Source: an uncultured Gardnerella sp.
GTDB lineage: Bacteria > Actinomycetota > Actinomycetes > Actinomycetales > Bifidobacteriaceae
Reading direction: 5' to 3'
DNA length: 7,192 nucleotides
NCBI GenBank assembly: GCA_947254595.1
Contig: CAMYED010000044.1
Coordinates: 1-7,192 of the forward strand
The notes beneath the pieces were generated by a model. It was given only the letters and a program-made list of their open reading frames with translations, had not been told where the DNA came from and did not search any database. Each line of letters opens with the position of its first letter. Position 1 is the stretch's first letter. A program made the translations under genes and the position numbers. Of this stretch, positions 1 through 4,407 are shown piece after piece.

Positions 1-61
1 AGTCCAGTGGACTTCCAACGCGAGTTTCGTAGCGAGCGCGTTATCCGCGCGAGCGTTTCAG

Positions 62-366
62 CCGTTTTTTGGAACATTTGCCGTATATTTTTCCCGGTGT
101 TTGTTGTTGTTTTGTCTGTATTTGACCACATTTGCCGTGTAATTTTCCGGCGTTTGTTTTCCGAATACGTTTATTTGACCACATTTGCCGTGTATTTTCC
201 CGGTGTTTGTTGTTGTTTTGTCTGTATTTGACCACATTTGCCGTGTAATTTTCCGGTGTTTGTTTTCCGAATACGTTTATTTGACCACATTTGCCGTGTA
301 TTTTCCCGGCGTTTGTTTCCGTTTTGTCTTCAGCTGACCACATTTGCCGTGTAATTTTCCGGCGTT
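62..366. repeat. 53-bp tandem repeat array downstream of trmD
   Basis: Five full units start at 74, 128, 181, 234 and 287 (54, 53, 53, 53 and 53 bp). A partial unit follows at 340-366, and a partial tail precedes the array at about 62-73. On the plus strand each unit has a near-constant core, ACATTTGCCGTGTA then TTTTCC, GGYG and TTTGTT, followed by a tail of about 22 nt that nearly always ends in TGACC. Two tail types alternate: one begins GTTGTTTTGTCTG (units 1 and 3), the other TTCCGAATACG (units 2 and 4), so the higher-order period is about 106 bp. Unit 5 has a third tail. The core carries a GCCG/CGGC inverted repeat around a loop of about 10 nt. The same repeat family, in the same orientation, lies inside the EEP gene at 3786-4020. 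The minus strand stays open across 343-41, but I do not regard this as a gene. Confidence 0.93.
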
Positions 367-595
367 AGTTTCGTTACGTGCGTGTGTAGTAACTGCCGGA
401 TCTACGGTCGCGCGCGTTAGTTTCGTTACAACGCTGTGCAGATAATGTCGTTCTTTTGTTTGCGTGCGTTATTTTCGTTACGTGCGTGTGTAGTAACTGC
501 CGTTGTTGGCTTGTATGGCGTTATTTTCGTTACAGGGTTGTGCAGTTACTGCCGGTGTTGGCTTGTGTGGCGTTTGTTTCGTTACGCGCGCGTAA
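362..595. repeat. 52-bp tandem repeat array between trmD and the 53-bp array
   Basis: The motif GCGTT(A/T)(G/T)TTTCGTTAC begins at 362, 414, 466, 518 and 570, an exact 52-bp period with four full units and one partial. Tails vary but share a TGTG-AGTTACTGCCG-like segment. Units 3 and 4 also share a TTGGCTTGTRTGGCG end. The first unit overlaps the last 53-bp unit, and the GGCGTT landmark continues in phase through both arrays (96, 149, 202, 255, 308, 361, 413, 465, 517, 569). The final partial unit contains a perfect 14-bp palindrome, TTACGCGCGCGTAA (582-595), starting 9 nt past the trmD stop codon. No T-run follows it in the direction of trmD transcription, so it is not a classical terminator. 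With the 53-bp array it fills the whole 603-base gene-free end of the window. Confidence 0.92.
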
Positions 596-603
596 AGGCG
601 ATG

Positions 604-1497
604 TCACTTTTTGCGCGGATGCTCTCCGGAAACCTCCCAGCCGAGCGCCATCAGCGTTTTGCGATCCGCCTTATCTAGCGCGCTGCAGTTGAGTTGCTTA
701 ATCAAATCCGGGCGAATTTCGCTAGTTCTTGAAAGCGCTTCGTCTCGGCGGAACCGGTCAACTTTCGCATGATTGCCGGAAGTAAGCACTTCCGGAACAC
801 TTATTCCGCGCCAAGTAGTCGGCCGCGTGTACTGGTGATGTTCCAAAAGTGCGTCCGCGCCCGTGTACGACTCCTCAACAATCGACTCAGGATTGCCCAT
901 AAACCCCGGAATTAGGCGCGTAATCGCCTCAAGCATAACGCTTACTGCAACTTCGCCGCCGTTAAGAACATAATCGCCAATCGAATATTCGCGCACGTCA
1001 AATCCTTTTGCGCGGTAATATTCCGGGATTCGCGCGTCGTAGCCTTCGTAGCGGCCGCAGCCAAAAAGCAAATGATTAGCGCGACTTAATTCCGTTGCGT
1101 CTTTTTGCGTAAAAAGTGGGGCAGAAGGGTTTGGGAAAATAAGAATTGGCTTGTCATTCTGATTTTGCGCATTATTTTGATTCTGCGTATCGTCAAGATT
1201 TTGCGTATTCTGCGTTTCCTGCAGATTATGTGCATCCTGCGTATCCTGCGCATTCTGCGTTTCCTGCAGATTCAGCAGCTCGTCTAAACATTCCGCCCAA
1301 ACTTCCGGCTTCATAACCATTCCTGCGCCGCCTCCAACCGGAGTGTCGTCAACGGATTGGTGAACATCGTGCGTCCACTTGCGCAAGTTGTGTGCGCGAA
1401 TCTGCAGAAGGCCGTTATTTTGCGCTTTTCCGAGCAGACTTAAGTCGAGCATTTGAAAATACTCGGGAAATACGGAAACAATATCGATGTTCATCAT
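604..1497 (-). CDS. trmD: tRNA (guanine-N1-)-methyltransferase TrmD
   Basis: TrmD uses S-adenosylmethionine to methylate N1 of G37, next to the anticodon, in cytosolic tRNAs reading CCN, CGG and CUN-type codons, which prevents +1 frameshifting. The 297-residue product shows the SPOUT trefoil-knot family throughout: an IDIVSVFPEYF start, VDDTPVGGGAGMVMKPE (50-65), LLFGCGRYEGYDAR (143-156), YSIGDYVLNGGE (171-182) and the C-terminal YTRP and SGNHAKV segments. It is longer than the usual 240-270 residues. Most of the excess is a Gln/Asn-rich insert at 77-115, in the loop between the GGG motif and the VLIFPNP-like strand. Where E. coli TrmD has Asp169, this protein reads E-E-S with Glu209 by my alignment. 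Two adjacent ATGs (1497 and 1494) are possible starts, with only a weak AGAG upstream. It is the last gene of the rpsP-khpA-rimM-trmD run, 64 nt after rimM, and no rplS follows within the window. Confidence 0.97.
   Translation of the reverse strand: MMNIDIVSVFPEYFQMLDLSLLGKAQNNGLLQIRAHNLRKWTHDVHQSVDDTPVGGGAGMVMKPEVWAECLDELLNLQETQNAQDTQDAHNLQETQNTQNLDDTQNQNNAQNQNDKPILIFPNPSAPLFTQKDATELSRANHLLFGCGRYEGYDARIPEYYRAKGFDVREYSIGDYVLNGGEVAVSVMLEAITRLIPGFMGNPESIVEESYTGADALLEHHQYTRPTTWRGISVPEVLTSGNHAKVDRFRRDEALSRTSEIRPDLIKQLNCSALDKADRKTLMALGWEVSGEHPRKK
1153..1272 (-). repeat. Gln/Asn-rich coding repeat inside trmD
   Basis: This segment encodes TrmD residues 76-115, a low-complexity stretch built of three-residue steps such as QET, QNA, QDT, QDA, QNT and QNQ. 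A near-identical 21-bp block occurs at 1207-1227 and 1252-1272. The two lie 45 bp apart (15 codons) and both encode NLQETQN. The period is a multiple of three, so growth or shrinkage keeps the reading frame. It sits in a loop of the TrmD fold and probably forms a flexible surface excursion. Confidence 0.85.
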
Positions 1498-1518
1498 AAT
1501 GCACTCTACTAAGAAAAC

Positions 1519-1570
1519 TTATAAAAGTTACGAACTTACGAAAGTTATGAACCTATGAAACCTACGAAAG
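1519..1570. repeat. 8/9-bp (17-bp) tandem repeat spanning the rimM stop codon
   Basis: On the plus strand the units are TTATAAAAG, TTACGAAC, TTACGAAAG, TTATGAAC, CTATGAAAC and CTACGAAAG, starting at 1519, 1528, 1536, 1545, 1553 and 1562. Alternating 8- and 9-bp units give a 17-bp higher period. The last unit is the rimM C-terminus itself (Leu-Ser-stop, CTTTCGTAG on the coding strand). Each copy carries a TAA or TAG derived from or resembling that stop codon. The array fills most of the rimM-trmD spacer. Confidence 0.85.
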
Positions 1571-2161
1571 TCCCGGAATTAAACCGCCTGGAGGGTCAAT
1601 AGTTAAATAGCCTGCAGAAACATTAACTTCCGGAACAATCGCCTCAACAAACGGCACTAGCGCAGTCTTATTTTCCCCGTCAACCGGCTGATTTAAGCGG
1701 ATTTTAAGCAAAGATTGAGCGCCGTCAAGAACGTCAACAACTTTTCCAATAGTGCGTGCCGGAATTCCAAGCTGATTTTCTTCGCAAAGTCTCGCTTGTA
1801 AACCGACTAAATCCTTAATATACCAGGCGTTTTCGGCTGCAAGCTGCTGCGCATCTTCCGCATGCACGTATAATTCAAGTCCATTAAGCGCTTCAACATC
1901 GTTGCGATTTTGTGATTCTTCAAAAAGTAGAATCCAGCGGTTTTTGAAGGTTCGCGCACTCTCAATAGTAAGCTCTTGCGAGCCGTCCGAAGTGCATAGA
2001 ACGTTTCCAGGTTCGAAACGCTCGTAAGGTTCGTCTGTAAAGACTTGTACAGTAACTTCGCCCTTTAATCCTTGGGCTTTTCCGATACGACAAACCCTCA
2101 GCAGGTCATTACGACTTTGCTGAGGGTTGTCAAAAGATTGTTGGTCTAAGGCCACGTTCAT
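1562..2161 (-). CDS. rimM: Ribosome maturation factor RimM
   Basis: RimM is a cytosolic 16S rRNA-processing and 30S-maturation factor that binds the head of the small subunit through S19 in studied bacteria. The 199-residue product has the two expected domains. The N-terminal beta-barrel runs over about 20-103, beginning LLRVCRIGKAQGLKGEV (20-36) with the family's GLKGEV signature. The C-terminal PRC-barrel runs over about 110-197, with WYIKDLVG (113-120), IGKVVDVLDGAQ (138-149), LVPFVEAIVPEV (168-179) and IDPPGGL (188-194). The first 19 residues are a Gln/Asn-rich extension outside the conserved fold. The only Met available is the ATG at 2161, 12 nt after the khpA stop. The ribosome-binding site (AAGTGAG) is weak, so coupling to khpA is likely. 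The stop codon is embedded in a tandem repeat that continues towards trmD. Confidence 0.96.
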   Translation of the reverse strand: MNVALDQQSFDNPQQSRNDLLRVCRIGKAQGLKGEVTVQVFTDEPYERFEPGNVLCTSDGSQELTIESARTFKNRWILLFEESQNRNDVEALNGLELYVHAEDAQQLAAENAWYIKDLVGLQARLCEENQLGIPARTIGKVVDVLDGAQSLLKIRLNQPVDGENKTALVPFVEAIVPEVNVSAGYLTIDPPGGLIPGLS

Positions 2162-2173
2162 CTCACTTACGTA

Positions 2174-2407
2174 TTACCTACGTACGTCCATAATGTCTAC
2201 GCGCACGTTGTGATCGCTTAAAGCTTGCACAACAATGCGAATAGCATTAGCGGTACGACCGCCACGGCCAATAACTCGACCAATGTCTTCAGGATTCACG
2301 CGCACTCGCAGCAGTTCGCCGCGAGAGTTTTCGTGAGAGCGTACCGATACGTCATCCGGAAAATCCACGATGTTTTTAATGAGATGTTCCACAGCTTGAG
2401 CCAGCAT
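2174..2407 (-). CDS. khpA: KH-domain RNA-binding protein KhpA
   Basis: This is a 77-residue single-KH-domain protein of the KhpA family (formerly the YlqC or UPF0109 type). Homologues bind RNA broadly, often as a dimer with KhpB (Jag/EloR), and affect sRNA function and cell elongation. The sequence is almost wholly the KH fold: an N-terminal helix (LAQAVEHLIKNIVDFP), a beta-strand (LLRVRVNPEDIG) and the RNA-binding GxxG loop in VIGRGGRTANAIR, about residues 45-57. The end, VRVDIMDVRR, is typical of the family. The ATG lies 2 nt after the rpsP stop (TAA TT ATG), so translational coupling to rpsP is very likely. Length and start match the family. Confidence 0.95.
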   Translation of the reverse strand: MLAQAVEHLIKNIVDFPDDVSVRSHENSRGELLRVRVNPEDIGRVIGRGGRTANAIRIVVQALSDHNVRVDIMDVRR

Positions 2408-2409
2408 AA

Positions 2410-2871
2410 TTACTCAGCCTTTTCCTCGGCTTCAGCGGCTTCGGCTGGGGCTTCTTCAGCCTCGTTTGCAGCAGCTTCGGCTGCAGCCTTTGCCTTAGCA
2501 GCGGCTTCAGACTTAGCGGCCTTCAACTTCTGAGCTTCAGCTTCAACAGCTTCAACACGAGCCTGAGCATCTGGGCCAGCCTCGGAAGTCTTCAAAGTAC
2601 CTTCAGCGCCGTCAAGACCCTTGAACTTCTGCCAATCGCCGGTAATCTTCAAAAGCTTCAACACTGGTTCGGTTGGCTGTGCGCCAACGCCAAGCCAGTA
2701 CTGTGCGCGCTCAGAATCAATCTGAATCATAGATGGCTGCTTGTTTGGATCGTAAACGCCAATCTCTTCAATGGACTGACCGTTGCGCTTGTTGCGAGCG
2801 TCGGAAATAACTACACGGTAGAAGGCATAGAACTTCTTACCAAGTCGCTTAAGACGAATCTTAGTTGCCAA
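2410..2871 (-). CDS. rpsP: Small-subunit ribosomal protein bS16
   Basis: This is a structural protein of the 30S subunit, needed for assembly of the 5' domain of 16S rRNA. I place the start at TTG 2871, giving 153 residues beginning (M)ATKIRLKRLGKKFYAFYRVV, the canonical bS16 N-terminus. It has AAGGAG (2884-2879) 7 nt upstream. An in-frame GTG at 2922 would add 17 residues not found in the family. Other conserved segments are IEEIGVYDPNKQP (34-46), the AQYWLGVGAQPTEPVLKLL block (56-74) and TGDWQKFKG (77-85). Residues 95-153 form an Ala/Glu/Lys-rich tail, a probable charged helix or disordered extension common in actinobacterial S16. The lysine codons I checked are AAG, unlike the AAA-rich EEP gene next door, as expected for a highly expressed gene. 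A promoter lies upstream at 2993-3021. Confidence 0.96.
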   Translation of the reverse strand: MATKIRLKRLGKKFYAFYRVVISDARNKRNGQSIEEIGVYDPNKQPSMIQIDSERAQYWLGVGAQPTEPVLKLLKITGDWQKFKGLDGAEGTLKTSEAGPDAQARVEAVEAEAQKLKAAKSEAAAKAKAAAEAAANEAEEAPAEAAEAEEKAE

Positions 2872-2884
2872 AATGGCTCTCCTT
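2869..2884 (-). promoter_or_regulatory. rpsP ribosome-binding site and TTG start
   Basis: On the coding strand AAGGAG (2884-2879) is followed by a 7-nt spacer and TTG (2871-2869), then GCA ACT AAG. The strong Shine-Dalgarno sequence at near-ideal spacing, together with the family N-terminus, fixes this rare start codon. No ATG or GTG in frame fits better. Confidence 0.85.
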
Positions 2885-2935
2885 GTAACTAGAGCGTGGA
2901 AATTCGTTTGGGTGTGGGGCACTCCTTACGAGCTT

Positions 2936-2954
2936 CCACATGTTCCTCACGTGG
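2936..2954 (-). promoter_or_regulatory. Hairpin in the rpsP leader
   Basis: The coding-strand segment CCACGTG-AGGAA-CATGTGG folds into a 7-bp stem (one G-U pair) with a 5-nt loop. It lies in the leader of about 115 nt between the predicted rpsP promoter and start. It has no T-run, so it is not a terminator. An ATG (2941-2939) sits in its 3' arm and a GAGG sits in the loop region. A ribosomal-protein leader or mRNA-stability role is possible but unproven. Confidence 0.45.
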
Positions 2955-2992
2955 TCGGGAAGAGGGCGCCGATTCACGCGAATAACTTACAT

Positions 2993-3021
2993 ATTATGCC
3001 TGATTGCCAGGACGTTTTTAA
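2993..3021 (-). promoter_or_regulatory. Probable sigma-70-type promoter for rpsP-khpA-rimM-trmD
   Basis: On the minus strand a -35-like TTAAAA (3021-3016, 4 of 6 matches to TTGACA) is separated by exactly 17 bp from a -10-like CATAAT (2998-2993, 5 of 6 matches). The -35 overlaps the EEP stop codon at 3020-3018. Transcription would begin near 2986, giving a leader of about 115 nt. A separate promoter is expected, since the ribosomal-protein operon should be expressed more strongly than the upstream membrane protein gene. Confidence 0.55.
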
Positions 3022-4343
3022 TCTTGTAAATGTAGGTTAATTGCGGCAATATAGGCGAGGTGATCGGAGCCGCAGATTACTTCTGTTTTTTGCCAAATTG
3101 CTTTAGCGCTGCAGTTTTTTGCGCGAAATAGAACGTGATCAAGCGTAAGATTTGGCCACTTAAGCCACGTAGGCCACGTTCGTAAGCGTTTTCCAAGCGA
3201 AATTGCAGAATCTGCGAATCCGGATTTTAATAGCGTGCGAAAACTTGGGTGATCGACTGAGGAATTAAGATCTCCGGCAATAATCGTAAGTGTGGATAAA
3301 TCGCTAGTTTCTGCAGTTTCTGCAGTTTCTGCAGCATTAGTTTCTGCAGTTTCTGCAGCATCGCCAACCTTCGCAAGCGCGCAAATTCCTTCGCTCCAAG
3401 CAGAACACCCGCGCATTGGCGACTTTGGGTGCGCGGAAGCAAACTTAACGCAAACGTTTTCTGCAGCGCCAAAATCTAAGCAAGTCGTAACGCTTGGCAC
3501 GCTTGCAGCCTCAATTTTTACGGCATTATTGCAAGTCGAAATCGCGGAATATTGCGTAAAAATCGCGTTAAATCCGCCGTTATTGTGCTTGCTTTGTGCG
3601 CCTACGCAAGAAGTCGGAAAAATTCCGTAAATTCCGAGTTTTTCAAGATTTTTTACTAAAGATTCGCTTAATTCCTGTAAAAGTAACGTATTTACGTCGT
3701 ATTTTTTAGCAATTTTTATTATTTGAGCGGCGCTTGCTTTTCCGTATCTGCAATTTAGTGTCATTACGCGAATTTCTTGATGCTGCTTTTTCCGGCTTTT
3801 GTTTTCCGAATCTGTGTGTGTGGCCACAAAAGCCGTGTAATCTTCCGGCGTTTGTTGTTGTTTTTGTGGGCTTTGGAAACATTTGCCGGTGATTTTTCCG
3901 GCGTTTGTTGTCGTTTTGGCATTTTTTGGAAACATTTGCCGTGTAATCTTCCGGCTTTTGTTTTCCGAATCTGTGTGTGTGGCCACAAAAGCCGTGTAAT
4001 CTTCCGGCGTTTGTTTCCGCGCGATTCTAAACCTTCCAAACCAGTACGGCGTATACGACTTAAGTGAAATCAAAAATAGTACAGCGTAAGCAACGCATAA
4101 ATATGCGTAAGATTGAGCGAAATTATACGATTGCGGATTTTTAGATGCGTACAGCACTTGCCATTCTGTAGCGAAAATACTGAAGAAAAGAAGCGCTCCT
4201 ACAACATAAGTCGAAAGCGGCAGAAGCGCAATAATATACGGAAGTGGGTTATATTTATCCGCGCCAGCCGGCAGCCACCGAAGCAACTGCCAGCAAAGAA
4301 GCACCGCAAATATAACCCACAGAATTGTTAATACAAAACTCAT
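3018..4343 (-). CDS. Membrane-anchored endonuclease/exonuclease/phosphatase family protein with repeat-expanded linker
   Basis: The 441-residue product has three hydrophobic segments near the N-terminus (about 3-24, 34-56 and 78-95). A repetitive charged linker (111-185) follows, then an EEP-fold hydrolase domain (about 189-439). The EEP metal and catalytic positions are all visible: Asn197 in VMTLNCRYG, Glu224 in LLLQELSE, His305 in SAHPKSP, Asp358/Asn360 in AGDLNSS, Asp402-His403 in LDHVL and Asp427-His428 in GSDH. The enzyme is therefore probably active on a phosphodiester or phosphomonoester, but the substrate (nucleic acid, lipid or other) cannot be read from sequence. The ATG at 4343 abuts a GGAAG with almost no spacer, and both lie in the last copy of a 19-bp repeat that starts at the end of ffh. 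A second low-complexity insert (AET repeats, 328-348) precedes the GDLN motif. It is probably co-transcribed with ffh. Confidence 0.88.
   Translation of the reverse strand: MSFVLTILWVIFAVLLCWQLLRWLPAGADKYNPLPYIIALLPLSTYVVGALLFFSIFATEWQVLYASKNPQSYNFAQSYAYLCVAYAVLFLISLKSYTPYWFGRFRIARKQTPEDYTAFVATHTDSENKSRKITRQMFPKNAKTTTNAGKITGKCFQSPQKQQQTPEDYTAFVATHTDSENKSRKKQHQEIRVMTLNCRYGKASAAQIIKIAKKYDVNTLLLQELSESLVKNLEKLGIYGIFPTSCVGAQSKHNNGGFNAIFTQYSAISTCNNAVKIEAASVPSVTTCLDFGAAENVCVKFASAHPKSPMRGCSAWSEGICALAKVGDAAETAETNAAETAETAETSDLSTLTIIAGDLNSSVDHPSFRTLLKSGFADSAISLGKRLRTWPTWLKWPNLTLDHVLFRAKNCSAKAIWQKTEVICGSDHLAYIAAINLHLQD
3306..3361 (-). repeat. 9-bp codon-phased microrepeat in the EEP gene
   Basis: The plus strand reads as runs of GTTTCTGCA. 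A 23-bp block (AGTTTCTGCAGTT then TCTGCAGCAT) occurs at 3315-3337 and again at 3339-3361, 24 bp or 8 codons apart. It encodes the AET/NAAET steps of residues 328-348, just before the catalytic AGDLNSS strand. The unit is a multiple of three, so copy-number change preserves frame. It probably forms an acidic, flexible loop. Confidence 0.85.
3786..4020. repeat. 53-bp tandem repeat array inside the EEP coding sequence
   Basis: The GGC landmark of the unit falls at 3794, 3847, 3900, 3953 and 4006, an exact 53-bp period. The plus-strand core (ACAWWWGCCG then TGTAATCTTCCGGC and KTTTGTT) and its tails, beginning TTCCGAATCTG or GTTGTTTT/GTCGTTTTG, are plainly the same family as the array at 62-366, in the same orientation. 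The array encodes residues 111-185 of the EEP protein. Since 53 is 2 modulo 3, three consecutive units are read in three frames, all free of stops, and the protein repeats only after 53 residues: QTPEDYTAFVATHTD occurs at 111-125 and again at 164-178. Confidence 0.94.
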
Positions 4344-4407
4344 CTTCCGAGTAACCGCTTATTTTCCGAATAGTAGCTTATTTTCCGAGTAACCGCTTAT
4401 TTTCCGA
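4341..4407. repeat. 19-bp tandem repeat joining the ffh stop to the EEP start
   Basis: On the coding (minus) strand, units begin at 4407, 4388, 4369 and 4350, an exact 19-bp period. The first and third are identical (TCGGAAAATAAGCGGTTAC), and the second differs only in its last few bases. The first copy contains the last codons and TAA stop of ffh (Phe-Gly-Lys-stop). The fourth is altered to TCGGAAGATGAG and supplies the ATG of the EEP gene. The repeat fills the whole spacer, leaving no room for a conventional promoter or terminator. Confidence 0.92.

Noticed and set aside
36..70. Plus-strand terminator (GCGCG-TTATC-CGCGC then TTTTTT at 65-70)
   Set aside because: The T-run is 14 nt beyond a 5-bp stem, too far for an intrinsic terminator, and no plus-strand gene is visible to its left.
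41..343. Uninterrupted 100-codon minus-strand ORF downstream of trmD
   Set aside because: It consists wholly of the 53-bp repeat read through three frames, with no ribosome-binding site and no domain. The repeat lacks stops on this strand, so openness is expected without coding. A remnant of a repeat-linker gene like the EEP one cannot be excluded.
74..366. CRISPR array
   Set aside because: A constant core plus a variable segment looks CRISPR-like at first, but the variable segments recur within the array and at a second locus, cores are divergent, and no cas gene is present.
2410..2922. 170-residue version of rpsP starting at GTG 2922
   Set aside because: The extra 17 residues do not belong to bS16, whose N-terminus (ATKIRLKR) matches the TTG at 2871 with a strong Shine-Dalgarno sequence.
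3777..4067. Plus-strand ORF antisense to the EEP gene
   Set aside because: It is a shadow of the repeat array. The EEP frame continues into intact membrane segments and catalytic motifs on both sides.
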